NCBI GenBank assembly: GCA_017440405.1 | Contig: JAFSHG010000115.1 | Coordinates: 1 to 32,712, forward strand | Reading direction: 5' to 3' | DNA from: Clostridia bacterium | Lineage (GTDB): Bacteria > Bacillota > Clostridia > Christensenellales > CAG-138 | DNA: 32,712 nt | In this document: positions 12,101-19,671 of the stretch, piece after piece | Numbering within the stretch: the first letter of the stretch is position 1 | Layout: each line of letters begins with the position of its first letter | Made by a program: the position numbers and the translations under genes | Notes under the pieces: model-generated | What the model saw: the letters and a program-made list of their open reading frames with translations, nothing else | Databases searched by the model: none | Told to the model about the DNA's origin: nothing

Positions 12101-14657
12101 AGCATTGCCGGGTGAGATGTCGAAAAACATCAGCACCATAAACGATATGGCAATTTACCCCATGGGCTACGCCATAAACAGAATGAGCGCATGGACGGGC
12201 GATGGAACAGAGGAGGGCGACACTGCAATCATAAGATGCGGCGGTCAGCCCGTAATGGACGATTTCAACGAGTCGGCAGCAAAGCTTGCATACTGGGAAA
12301 TGCCCGTAACGCTGGACAACACCGCACCGCATATCATTGAATCATGGTCAGAGGGCAGCATGGTGTATGTGAAACTTTCGGATAATCACTATGCGGCATA
12401 TGCAGGAGCTTTCCTGAGTGCAGAACCCGATGATGATGAAGAACCCTTTGCAGAATACTGCATAGCAGAGTCTGAGCGAGGAGCAGAAACCGTTATAGCC
12501 GTAGATATGACGGGAAAAGAAAAGGCGTACCTTCTCTTAGGCGACTATGCATGTAATGAAGCGCAGTTTGAAATCGCAGCAGGCTCAGGCGGAGACGGCG
12601 GAAGCGGCGAACAGACCGTGTATGAGCTTGCAGACGCTGTGACGGCGGGCGAGACATATCTCATCGTTTCAAGTGATATGCTCACCACGGGCGGCGACGG
12701 CAACACGCATTATGCTTTGTCATCAACACTTGCAGACCCGGGTCAGGTCCGCTTGCAGGGTGTGCGTGTGGATGTGGAAGAGAGTGCAATCACGGGCGAC
12801 CGTTACAGCGGCATTGAATGGCTCATTGCATCGGACGGCAGCGTGAAAAATGCAAAGGACGGCACTTATCTCGGCATTGTGGAAAAGGACGGTTCTGCAT
12901 TTTTAGGTACTACGCAGGGCGCAGATGTGCATTGGTCATACAGTGCGGGTACATTCACCCATGACAGCAGCATGGCAGACGAGAAAGCCTTGGTATATGC
13001 AGAAACCCTCACAAACGGCAATCCCCAGTTTGATATAACAAGTGATGCAAGTGCTGTCGGAAGCATAAAACTGTATAAAAAAGTCGCAAAGGCAAAGGAT
13101 GCAAACATAGATATCACACTCACGGCGGAAAAATCCGATGCATATGTGGCAGTCACTGCAAACATAAGCGCAGGCAGCAATATCACAAACGGTATTTTAA
13201 CCATTGGCTATGACAGCAATTTGCAGCATGTGTACAACATGGAAAAAGGTGAACTTTTAAGTGCAGGTTCTGTGCAGTTTAACTCAAATGTTATGGGCAA
13301 AGTCATGGCAGCCTTTGACACGGCCTCTGCCCTTACAGACGGCGGCGAGCTGTTCACGATAAAATTCAGCAGGACATGTAATGACTCTGCTCTCACCGTG
13401 TATGACCTGTTCTGCAATGAGCTTTATACGGGTTCTACACGCTTGGATGCAAACGCACAGGGTACGTACTACATTGCAAGTCAAAGTGGTGCGGACGGTA
13501 CGCCCATAGATATAGCATTGCGTGCAAATGTTTCAAGCGAAAACGAAGAACGAGTGGTAACTCTTGCAGTTTCTATTGACGATAATCTCGACCACGTTTT
13601 AAGCGGCGGCTATGTTCTCAAATATGATGCACAATTGTTTGATTATGTATCATCCATTGAAGGCAGATTGCTCGCAAACTATGACATAGAGAGTACACCC
13701 GACACAGGCAGTTTTGAGTGCAAATTCAGCACACAGAAACTACCGAGTTCGGGCAGCGGAAACCTGCTTACACTGAGATTGAAAGTAAAAGACGGTGTTG
13801 AAAAAGGTACGGAAACGGAATTTACTCTCACGGCACTCGACTTTGTAACGGAAGAAGGATACACCTTAAATTCTGTTAAGGCGGAAGGCGAAAAGTACAC
13901 CATTCAGACGGATGGTTCAGGTGTGCAGCCTACGCCCACACCCTCTGAAATTCCCGAAAATGCGGTGAAGTTTACGGGTAAAGTAACGGACGAACAGGAT
14001 AATACTCTCACGTTTGCGGTGGATATCAGCGAAAATTCAAATGCTGTAAGCGGAACTTTCGTAATCACATACGATATGAATGTTCTCACCTACAAGTCCT
14101 ACAAGACGGGTGAAGCACTCACAGGTGCAATGGTAGTTGTGAACGATAAAAACCCGGGCGAACTCACGATAGCATTTGCAGGCACTGAATTGATAGACGC
14201 AAACGGCGGTTTGGTTATGAACACGGTGTTTGAAATATCGCCCGAAGCCGCAAACGGTACGGAAGTTGTATTCGGATTGGAAGTGCGTGAGCTGCTTGCA
14301 GAGGATACCGTGACGGCAATTCCCGCAGTGGGCATAGGCTGCACATACCGCATAGGCGGCGAGAGTGACCCCACTCCCACGCCTACTCCCACTCAGACGC
14401 CAACAGCATCGCCCACGCAGACGCCCACGGCTCCGCCTTCTGAGAAGCCCACGGAGACGCCCACAACTGCTCCCACAGAGAGTCCGTCTGCAAATCTGAC
14501 GGAAAAACCCACGGAAGCACCTACCACGTCTCCGGAACTTCCCGAAGTTCCGGGAACGGGCGCACAAGCTGCTCCGTTTGTAGCGGTGATACTTGCAATA
14601 TTCGGTATTTCGGGAATGTCATACTTCTTTGTGAGCAATCGCAGGGAAGAAGAATAA
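9159..14657 (+). CDS. Cell-surface subtilisin-like serine protease with three cohesin-like domains
   Basis: An 1832-residue secreted S8 peptidase. After a signal peptide (about 1-29) and a propeptide-like region (about 50-180) comes the catalytic domain. It has Asp224 in VIDSG, His305 in DHGTHVSG, oxyanion Asn408 in AAGND and Ser650 in SGTSMATPA; all four are intact. A PA-type insert lies at about 501-588, an arrangement like lactocepin/C5a peptidase, followed by Fn3-like segments (about 725-875). After an unassigned module (about 1150-1305) there are three cohesin-like beta-sandwich domains (about 1313-1437, 1448-1584, 1601-1730), the third very cohesin-like (VITYDMNVLTYKS, GELTIAFAG). A Thr/Pro-rich linker, VPGTG (1797-1801), a membrane segment and RREEE form a sorting-signal-like tail. 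The S8 call is firm. Cohesin identity is strong by pattern; wall anchoring is inferred because the motif is not canonical LPXTG. It could scaffold the nearby dockerin proteins. Confidence 0.93.
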   Translation: MNKNLWKNFLACFMAAFMLICALSGVSLAFTGEPENEGYTITQTPEVTITDRQVNDKVLTEPENELTYSDDEVVTFIVELESDAVMDTHGTVMTDKYSKTEGNPSGIRRLTRKGEQLRDAALSEQEYTKKCIEVKIDDSIDVRYNFTLLINAFSFDAPYGAYEKITKISGVKSVSVAPEFFIPKTEHSTDAFYPSMYAAGDMVSLTGAWDLGYDGSGTLVSVIDSGLYAEHEAFSTAPKKLKYTKDDMAAMLASNELQAEKLMAEAGNTLSTDSVYYNDKVIFKFDYSGVDTDVGHGGYSDSTDHGTHVSGIAVAAPQEVANGLDGTYCRGMAPEAQLAAMKVFSDHNSGASWDTIIAAVEDSVYIGADVINLSLGSPSGFPVQEEQYSKIYDILDENGVSIMAAAGNDTSSAYDSTWGTNFPTTLNADSGIVNSPATFSDSLSVAAVYNTHKYYTDYISIGGVAYGYTDSALELGNREDLLIGKALGGQTLELVEVPGYGTADDYVNVDVKGKAAFVIRGNGSFADKMTNAANNGAIAMVVYDSKENNLLTNMQIDNPVIPAVFISHNNGLEILKCLQSGDNKLYISDGSGAITAMSNAGVPASFSSWGPLCNLAIKPEISAPGGNIMSSVDPVLTGAGQLYGSMSGTSMATPALSGATVIMRQYVEEKYPDKTAQQKVELINTLLMCTAVPLRDANGVEYSVRKQGAGMINVQNALITPAILTVDNCVRPKLELGDDPTRSGVYTLKYNVVNMGDTELTYKIEPGMQTGGYTWVDQGTRAAYVSTLENKQLTDSMTYTTNHENDTVKVAPGATVGIEVVMTLDASVHELMAEIYPYGGYIEGFCYLRSVADAEGAVYPDLSMCYLAFYGDWSEVPVVDQSFYYDTPDKQLGMMAYPNLLGSKHKATYFEVGPNPYFDGTEDESVTANFTFLADRCSISPANKDRYYDAVDIMYTGIMRNLSLFYYRVLDAESGELLYERALPGEMSKNISTINDMAIYPMGYAINRMSAWTGDGTEEGDTAIIRCGGQPVMDDFNESAAKLAYWEMPVTLDNTAPHIIESWSEGSMVYVKLSDNHYAAYAGAFLSAEPDDDEEPFAEYCIAESERGAETVIAVDMTGKEKAYLLLGDYACNEAQFEIAAGSGGDGGSGEQTVYELADAVTAGETYLIVSSDMLTTGGDGNTHYALSSTLADPGQVRLQGVRVDVEESAITGDRYSGIEWLIASDGSVKNAKDGTYLGIVEKDGSAFLGTTQGADVHWSYSAGTFTHDSSMADEKALVYAETLTNGNPQFDITSDASAVGSIKLYKKVAKAKDANIDITLTAEKSDAYVAVTANISAGSNITNGILTIGYDSNLQHVYNMEKGELLSAGSVQFNSNVMGKVMAAFDTASALTDGGELFTIKFSRTCNDSALTVYDLFCNELYTGSTRLDANAQGTYYIASQSGADGTPIDIALRANVSSENEERVVTLAVSIDDNLDHVLSGGYVLKYDAQLFDYVSSIEGRLLANYDIESTPDTGSFECKFSTQKLPSSGSGNLLTLRLKVKDGVEKGTETEFTLTALDFVTEEGYTLNSVKAEGEKYTIQTDGSGVQPTPTPSEIPENAVKFTGKVTDEQDNTLTFAVDISENSNAVSGTFVITYDMNVLTYKSYKTGEALTGAMVVVNDKNPGELTIAFAGTELIDANGGLVMNTVFEISPEAANGTEVVFGLEVRELLAEDTVTAIPAVGIGCTYRIGGESDPTPTPTPTQTPTASPTQTPTAPPSEKPTETPTTAPTESPSANLTEKPTEAPTTSPELPEVPGTGAQAAPFVAVILAIFGISGMSYFFVSNRREEE

Positions 14658-14678
14658 AAAGTTTTAAGCACAAAAAAG

Positions 14679-14712
14679 CGGCAGGAACTCCCACCTGCCG
14701 TTTTTCTTTTTT
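14679..14712 (+). terminator. Rho-independent terminator of the subtilase gene
   Basis: CGGCAGG and CCTGCCG form a 7-bp stem with an 8-base loop, followed by TTTTTCTTTTTT, about 20 bp after the stop codon. Confidence 0.93.
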
Positions 14713-14746
14713 GTATTCAACACTCCATATGCAATGTTTTGAGGCA

Positions 14747-14787
14747 TAAAAAAAATCACGGCGTGCCGCAAGCGGGCATACCGTGAC
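14747..14787 (-). terminator. Rho-independent terminator of the DUF1294 gene
   Basis: On the minus strand TCACGG-TATGCCCGC pairs with GCGGCACG-CCGTGA, followed by a T8 run. Confidence 0.88.
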
Positions 14788-14817
14788 TTCATGTTTTCGC
14801 TTTCACATCAGTTCAGT

Positions 14818-15069
14818 TCATACAAACACAATGATGCCGATTATAACATGCAGTATTAAAATAAGCGGCAATCCTGCCATGAAGATTACGTGGTGCGTCT
14901 TATGTCTTATCAAAATCATAGTGAGAAACATGGCAAGCGCACCGCCCAAAATACCCATTGCCAAGAGTATTCTCTCAGGCACACGCACACTTTTGTTTTT
15001 TGATGCCGCCTTATCATACAGCGTGAGCAATACGGCTACGAGTGATATAATTATAATGTACAATGTCAT
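14818..15069 (-). CDS. DUF1294 family small membrane protein
   Basis: An 83-residue integral membrane protein with three hydrophobic segments and the family signature: YDK near the first helix, RVPERILL before the second, GGALA, and RHKT before the third. DUF1294 proteins are widespread and of unknown function. The ATG at 15069 is preferred over a GTG at 15078 because AGGAGG sits 8 bases before it. It is monocistronic, with its own promoter and terminator. The family call is firm; no function is claimed. Confidence 0.9.
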   Translation of the reverse strand: MTLYIIIISLVAVLLTLYDKAASKNKSVRVPERILLAMGILGGALAMFLTMILIRHKTHHVIFMAGLPLILILHVIIGIIVFV

Positions 15070-15090
15070 GTCACACACCTCCTCAATGTC

Positions 15091-15119
15091 ATTATACGAT
15101 ATATTCTTCCAAAATGCAA
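15091..15119 (-). promoter_or_regulatory. Sigma-A promoter of the DUF1294 gene
   Basis: On the minus strand TTGCAT (15114-15119), a 17-bp spacer and TATAAT (15091-15096), ending about 20 bp before the ATG. Confidence 0.82.
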
Positions 15120-15125
15120 CCTGTG

Positions 15126-15302
15126 AGGATAGCTGTTTGCGAAAAAAGTTAAATACAAAAAAGAATGCCTACGCCAATGCACCGTGTTACAAAGAACAGT
15201 TTTTGCAGTTGCAAACAGAGGCTCCCTTGTGTAAAGGGAGCTGACGCAAAAAGGCGGCTGAGGGATTGTTTTTATTTTCACCGCAAGTGCACACTTATTC
15301 TT
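15126..15302. repeat. 177-bp intergenic repeat, copy 1
   Basis: It begins aggatagctgtttgcgaaaa and is directly followed by a second, near-identical copy. It contains a GCTCCCTT/AAGGGAGC hairpin and the phrase ggcggctgagggattg. From general knowledge, this phrase type recurs between genes in gut Clostridia genomes as a REP/MITE-like element. Minus-strand open frames here are products of the repeat and look non-coding. Confidence 0.9.
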
Positions 15303-15466
15303 AGGATAGCTGTTTGCGAAAAAAGTTGAATACAAAAAAGAAAACTTACGCCAATGCACCGTGTTCCAAAGAGCGGTTTTTGCAGTTGCAAACAGAGGCT
15401 CCCTTGTGTAAAGGGAGCTGACGCTGAAGGCGGCTGAGGGATTGTTTTTGTTTTCCACTTATTCAC
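15303..15466. repeat. 177-bp intergenic repeat, copy 2
   Basis: It matches copy 1 at a constant offset of 177 bp until about 15466, with a small deletion near ctgacgctgaaggcgg and scattered substitutions. The copies abut with no spacer, as expected for tandem duplication. Confidence 0.9.
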
Positions 15467-15490
15467 CACCGAATGTGGTGTTGTAATAGA

Positions 15491-15530
15491 AAAGAGCCGA
15501 TACGGACTAAAATCCATATCGGCTTTTTTG
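15491..15530 (-). terminator. Rho-independent terminator of yebC
   Basis: AGCCGATA and TATCGGCT form a stem with T-rich tails on both sides: TCTTTTC on the minus strand and TTTTTT on the plus strand. It lies about 50 bp after the yebC stop. Confidence 0.85.
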
Positions 15531-15582
15531 CTGTCATTTATAGCATAACCCTAAGGAAAAGCTCTTTTTGCAAAGTTTACAA

Positions 15583-16338
15583 TCAGTCTTCTTCGTCCTC
15601 TTCGGGCAGGAGTGCATCGTGATAAACTTCCTGCACATCGTCGTTGTCGTCAAAACGGTCGAGCATCTTCCCGAATTTCTCCACCAACTCTGCCTTATCG
15701 TCTGTGGTGAGATCCACCGTGTCTTTGGGAACCATCTGAATCTCGGCTGAAAGGAAAGCGTAACCTGCTTTTTCCATTTCCTCACGCACGCTTGAAAAGT
15801 CGGCGGGGTCTGTGTAAATTTCGTACACATCTTCCTGTGTCTGGAAATCGTCACAACCTGCTTCAAGTGCTGCATTCATGATATCGTCTTCCTGAATGAG
15901 TGAGCTTTTCTCCACCACCATAACGCCTTTTTTGTCAAACTTCCAAGAAACGCTGCCGGGCTGCCCCATGCTGCCGCCGCTCTTATCGAATATGTGGCGA
16001 ATTTCTGCAGCCGCTCTGTTTGTGTTATCAGTAACCACTTCCACTATAACGGCAATGCCGCCGGGGCCGTAACCTTCATATGTGCATTCGGAGAAGTTCA
16101 CGCCTTCGCCCTCACCTGCTGCTTTTTTTATGGAGCGTGAGATGTTGTCGTTGGGCATATTGTTTGCCTTTGCCTTTGCTATGACATCACGAAGTCTTGA
16201 ATTGTTTGCAGGGTCTGGACCGCCCGCTTTAACTGCAATTGCTATCTCGCGACCGATTTTAGTGAAAATTTTACCTCTCTGGGAGTCGGTCTTTTCCTTT
16301 TTGTTTTTTATGTTGGCCCATTTTGAATGTCCTGACAT
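15583..16338 (-). CDS. yebC: YebC/PmpR family protein (TACO1-type translation factor)
   Basis: A 251-residue cytoplasmic protein, usual family length. The N-terminus MSGHSKWANIKNKKEKTD, followed by GREIAIAVKAGGPDP and NMPNDNISRSIKKA, is diagnostic. The family has been described as DNA-binding transcription regulators (PmpR) and, more recently, as ribosome-associated factors that help translate difficult motifs such as polyprolines, like mitochondrial TACO1. Which applies here cannot be told. The start at 16338 has GGAGG at good spacing and matches family N-termini; the frame extends further upstream through the promoter but that part is not coding. The acidic C-terminal tail (PEEDEED) is typical. 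Confidence 0.97.
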   Translation of the reverse strand: MSGHSKWANIKNKKEKTDSQRGKIFTKIGREIAIAVKAGGPDPANNSRLRDVIAKAKANNMPNDNISRSIKKAAGEGEGVNFSECTYEGYGPGGIAVIVEVVTDNTNRAAAEIRHIFDKSGGSMGQPGSVSWKFDKKGVMVVEKSSLIQEDDIMNAALEAGCDDFQTQEDVYEIYTDPADFSSVREEMEKAGYAFLSAEIQMVPKDTVDLTTDDKAELVEKFGKMLDRFDDNDDVQEVYHDALLPEEDEED

Positions 16339-16375
16339 GTTATACCTCCAAAGTATCGAATTAAAAATACAATGT

Positions 16376-16404
16376 ATTATAACACGCAAAACCAATATCC
16401 GCAA
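16376..16404 (-). promoter_or_regulatory. Sigma-A promoter of yebC
   Basis: On the minus strand TATAAT (16376-16381), a 17-bp spacer and a weak -35 TTGCGG (16399-16404). Confidence 0.7.
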
Positions 16405-16520
16405 GTATAAAAAAGTAGGATGCATTTGCAACTAATACACGAATACTACTCAGCGTTTCTTCTGCTTTCTCTACACAAATCATCGCCTTATGTGTTAAGC
16501 CGAGTTATGTTCTTCCGGCA

Positions 16521-16550
16521 TTGACAACAGAGTGGTTTATGTGATAGTAT
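16521..16550 (+). promoter_or_regulatory. Candidate promoter of the YbjN-like gene pair
   Basis: TTGACA (16521-16526), an 18-bp spacer and TAGTAT (16545-16550). This would give an unusually long leader of about 180 bases. A second, weaker option nearer the gene uses TTGACT at 16665-16670. Nothing else is recognised in 16405-16739. Confidence 0.5.
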
Positions 16551-16739
16551 CACTTATACGCACTGTTTTTCACCATCATCTGCAGTTCATGCAAGTCTCT
16601 GTTTGTTATCAAACAAAAGATATTATGCAGTGTTCATCACATGAAACCTCTGTTGAGATTGGTGTTGACTCAATATGTTTAATTTAGATAAATGTAAGTC
16701 AATTCTTGCGTTCACAAATAAATTAAGGAGATAGAAAAA

Positions 16740-17213
16740 ATGGACAACGAAACAAAAAATGCACTGGTCATGTACGAAAAGCTGTGCAAAATGTTAGACG
16801 AACTTGAATTGAAGTACGACAAAGACCCCGACCAATACGAGATTGAGTGCCGTGTTGGCGGCGACGATCTTCCAATGGATTTCGTCATGCGAATCCATCC
16901 CAATGGCGAGTTTGTTGATCTTTTATCGCGTATTCCCATTACGGTTCCGCAGGATAAAATCTTGGAAGTCGCTATTGCCGCCACATATGTGAACAACCTC
17001 TTGGTGGATGGCTGTTTCGATTTGAACATAGAAAAGGGCACCTTACTTTTCCGCACCACCAATTTTTACAAGGACAGTGATATAAGTACTGAAGCTTTGC
17101 AGTACATGCTTTTAGTTTCTCACCAGACGGTGGAGACATACAACGATAAGTTTTTCATGATGTCCAAGGGAATGCTGTCACTTGCTGACTTTAAAGCATT
17201 CGCAGACGCATAA
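16740..17213 (+). CDS. YbjN-domain protein (paralogue 1)
   Basis: A 157-residue acidic soluble protein without signal peptide or membrane segment. The layout fits the YbjN family, which has a type III secretion chaperone-like fold: an N-terminal helix, GGDDLPMDFVMRI, a run of strands, then LLFRTTNFYK and a C-terminal helix. YbjN proteins are poorly understood; some are linked to stress responses. AAGGAG precedes the ATG. It forms a two-gene operon with the similar gene 17 bp downstream. The family call rests on pattern only, so function is left open. Confidence 0.75.
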   Translation: MDNETKNALVMYEKLCKMLDELELKYDKDPDQYEIECRVGGDDLPMDFVMRIHPNGEFVDLLSRIPITVPQDKILEVAIAATYVNNLLVDGCFDLNIEKGTLLFRTTNFYKDSDISTEALQYMLLVSHQTVETYNDKFFMMSKGMLSLADFKAFADA

Positions 17214-17230
17214 TATCAGGAGGTTTAAGT

Positions 17231-17701
17231 ATGTCAAACAGTAATCAAACAGAACTTGCACACAAAGTCTACAACAGCCTTTGTGCTGCTATTGAAGAAT
17301 TAAACTGGAAATATAATAAAGTTGATTCCACGCGTATTTCATTTGAAGTGCGCGGCGACGATCTCCCCATGTCGTTCATAATCAAGATAGATGAAGACAG
17401 GCAGCTCGTGCGACTGTTTTCCCCACTTCCCTTCAAAATAAAGGAAGATAAAATGGCAGAAGCATGTGTGGCGGTATGCACTGTGAACTATAAGCTTACA
17501 ATCGGTAGTTTCAGCCTCGATATTTCAGATGGCACGCTTGTTTTCAGAGTCACCAACTCGTTCCGTTCCAGCGTGATATCCGAAGAACTTTTAGAACATA
17601 TTATAAACTACTCATGTGCGTTTGTTGATAAATATAACGATAAGTTCCTAATGCTGAATTCCGGTCTGAGTCTGGCCGATTTCTTAAAGGCTATAGATTG
17701 A
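17231..17701 (+). CDS. YbjN-domain protein (paralogue 2)
   Basis: A 156-residue paralogue of the preceding gene. Shared blocks are GDDLPMxF near residue 46, DGTLVFRxTN, and a C-terminal VDKYNDKFLMLNSGLSLADF. AGGAGG lies 17-20 bp after the previous stop. The pair probably arose by tandem duplication and may form a heterodimer, as in many small chaperone-like proteins (inference). Function unknown. Confidence 0.75.
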   Translation: MSNSNQTELAHKVYNSLCAAIEELNWKYNKVDSTRISFEVRGDDLPMSFIIKIDEDRQLVRLFSPLPFKIKEDKMAEACVAVCTVNYKLTIGSFSLDISDGTLVFRVTNSFRSSVISEELLEHIINYSCAFVDKYNDKFLMLNSGLSLADFLKAID

Positions 17702-17823
17702 TGTCGGATTTACTTCGTGTATCACTCTTTGCTATAAATACCGTTGACCTGCCTAATACCCTCTGACACCATCACGGCAGTTTCTTTACAAGAAATGATA
17801 TATACTCCCCCCACATAACACTC

Positions 17824-17861
17824 ACGGCGCATCTTTACACAGATGCGCCGTCTTTGATTTT
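17824..17861 (+). terminator. Strong hairpin between convergent YbjN and prepilin genes
   Basis: ACGGCGCATCT and AGATGCGCCGT form an 11-bp perfect stem with a 6-base loop. The tail TCTTTGATTTT is T-rich only on the plus strand, so it mainly ends the YbjN operon. It may also stop the convergent minus-strand transcript. Confidence 0.8.
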
Positions 17862-17892
17862 GGTCAGCAGATGTATTGTTTTAATTATAGTA

Positions 17893-19596
17893 TTATTTTG
17901 ATTCTTGAATAATCCAGACTCCGTCTTTTTCCACACACTCATACCCGGGGGCTATGAGCTTTTGGTTTATCTTGTTGGAGTAAGTACCGTCGGTGAGCAG
18001 GTTATGAAGAACAAAGTCATCCCCCGTCGCCAAGCTTATGCCCGACTCGCTCATTATGGTGCAGCCGATTATTCTGTCCACACTGCCCGATGTAAATTCG
18101 CATACGGTGCCGGTATGGTTTTGGAAAGTACAGTTTGATATAATTCCCACTTCACCGTCCGACATCATCACCGTGGCCTCTTCAAAGTATCCCGTCTCCA
18201 CACCGTTCTCTATCTCAGTTATATACTCGCCACACGCATAAAAATTGCTGTCCGTTATCCGTATTATCCTGCCGTGGTTCACAAGCGGTTTTACGGTTAC
18301 TGCGAAAGCGCAGCCCGTGATTTCCTCTATCACGCCGTCATTCACTATGCTGTAATATTCGTTCCAATACTCCTCGCTCAATCCCTCGTCCTCATACATG
18401 CCAAACATGCAGTCCGTAAGGCTCATATGTCCGCCTTTGGCATTATAAATACTAAAACTGAATGGATTAGGCTTCACCGATGTAAAAAAAGCAGTATCTT
18501 TATTTATAAAGTCAACACCGTCACCTGTTTCGCAACGATTGTTAATCATAAATGCTACACTTCCCTCTACCTTAACGCAGCCCGATTCGTTTATCACCGC
18601 AGCAGCCATGGCATCCGTGTTAGCCTGGTACGATATGACGCCATTTGACTCCGGTTTGGAGTTTAATACGGTGAGATTTCCCCCCTCGTTTTTTATGAAA
18701 CACTCGGGTCCGTTATATGAAATCCCCATGGCACCCTGACCAAACCCGTTCAAATCCAATATGACATTTTTTCCCGCCGGTATTTTCAGCGGCAGCAATT
18801 CCTGATTATTATCATATGACTCATGTTTCACAAATCTTATGCAGGTGGTGGTGGTTCCCGTGTTTTCAAAATACTGTTTCAACTGCAAGAGGTCGCCCGA
18901 AAACTCAATGAACCCGTACACATGCACCGTGCAGGTCACATCCACATTGCCGCACCTTGCCGTTATCTTGGCTGTACCTATGCCCACTCCGCTTATAAGA
19001 CCTTTTTCATCAACGCTCGCTATATTACTGTCATCGGAAGTAAACTCCACGGGGGCGTCCGGGGACACCGTCCATGTGAGCTGTGCCTCAGAGCCCTGTG
19101 CTATTTCAATTTCATAGCTTCCGAGTTCAAATTCCGTCTCAAAGTCCAGCAGCCTGTATCCCTCATACACTCGCACGGTTCGGGGCAAATTTTGTATCTC
19201 TCCCGATACGTCACGCCCCGCCATGTCAGCACTCTCCCGTATGCAGTCTTTATCTTTCAGCTCCGTCATGAGCGTTTCGGAACTGTTTATATCATATTCA
19301 TAGAAATTTCCTTCCGATTCATACAAATTCCCCGTCTGTGCAATGTAACCGAACACATACAGTTTCTCTTTCTTTTCCGCAATTATGATAGCATCTGCAT
19401 TTTGTGAGCCTTTATCTATGACATACTCCGCATACCCCGTGAGAGCATTCCGAGCGTCTTGCAGTGCCGACTTTGCATTTGCCTTTGTTATCGCACCGCC
19501 TATTACCAGTATAAGCACGGCGGCTAAAACCCCTATCACCACTATGACGACAGCAATTTCGACCAGAGTAAAGCCCGACTTACTTCTTTTCGTCAT
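17893..19596 (-). CDS. Large type IV prepilin-like protein with Big_2 and beta-helix-like regions
   Basis: A 567-residue protein with a class III type IV prepilin signal, MTKRSKSG/FTLVE. The mature protein would start at Phe9 with the conserved Glu at +5, then a hydrophobic helix of about 24 residues. A short helical region is followed by a Big_2-like domain (about 160-228, DDSNIASVDEKGLISGVGIG). A long repetitive stretch (about 265-540) of short strands with N-I/V-x-G-C/S-x-F turns resembles a right-handed beta-helix. Known prepilins and pseudopilins are mostly 100-250 residues, so this is unusually large. AGGAGG precedes the ATG. It is last in a probable three-gene cluster after a lipoprotein and a matrixin-like gene. 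No prepilin peptidase, pilus ATPase or platform gene is in the window. The prepilin signal is firm; the beta-helix is inferred. Confidence 0.85.
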   Translation of the reverse strand: MTKRSKSGFTLVEIAVVIVVIGVLAAVLILVIGGAITKANAKSALQDARNALTGYAEYVIDKGSQNADAIIIAEKKEKLYVFGYIAQTGNLYESEGNFYEYDINSSETLMTELKDKDCIRESADMAGRDVSGEIQNLPRTVRVYEGYRLLDFETEFELGSYEIEIAQGSEAQLTWTVSPDAPVEFTSDDSNIASVDEKGLISGVGIGTAKITARCGNVDVTCTVHVYGFIEFSGDLLQLKQYFENTGTTTTCIRFVKHESYDNNQELLPLKIPAGKNVILDLNGFGQGAMGISYNGPECFIKNEGGNLTVLNSKPESNGVISYQANTDAMAAAVINESGCVKVEGSVAFMINNRCETGDGVDFINKDTAFFTSVKPNPFSFSIYNAKGGHMSLTDCMFGMYEDEGLSEEYWNEYYSIVNDGVIEEITGCAFAVTVKPLVNHGRIIRITDSNFYACGEYITEIENGVETGYFEEATVMMSDGEVGIISNCTFQNHTGTVCEFTSGSVDRIIGCTIMSESGISLATGDDFVLHNLLTDGTYSNKINQKLIAPGYECVEKDGVWIIQESK

Positions 19597-19620
19597 ATGA
19601 ATACCTCCTTTCTTTCTACT

Positions 19621-19658
19621 AAGCCGAAATTGAACGTATACCCGCTCAATTTCGGCTT
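19621..19658 (-). other. Intercistronic hairpin without T tract
   Basis: AAGCCGAAATTGA and TCAATTTCGGCTT form a 13-bp perfect stem between the matrixin-like and prepilin genes. Neither strand has a T run, so it is more likely an mRNA processing or stability element, or a partial attenuator, than a terminator. Confidence 0.65.
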
Positions 19659-19671
19659 CTATCAGATTACA

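Noticed and set aside
14037..14567. Minus-strand frame rich in Arg and Gly
   Set aside because: Antisense of the Thr/Pro linker in the subtilase gene.
15066..15458. Minus-strand open frame of 130 codons
   Set aside because: It is a translation of the 177-bp repeat, with the same peptide appearing twice; no ribosome site and typical of false calls from this repeat type.
16661..16671. GGTGTTGACT as another copy of the intergenic motif
   Set aside because: No A/T run follows at the expected distance; it is better read as a possible -35 element.
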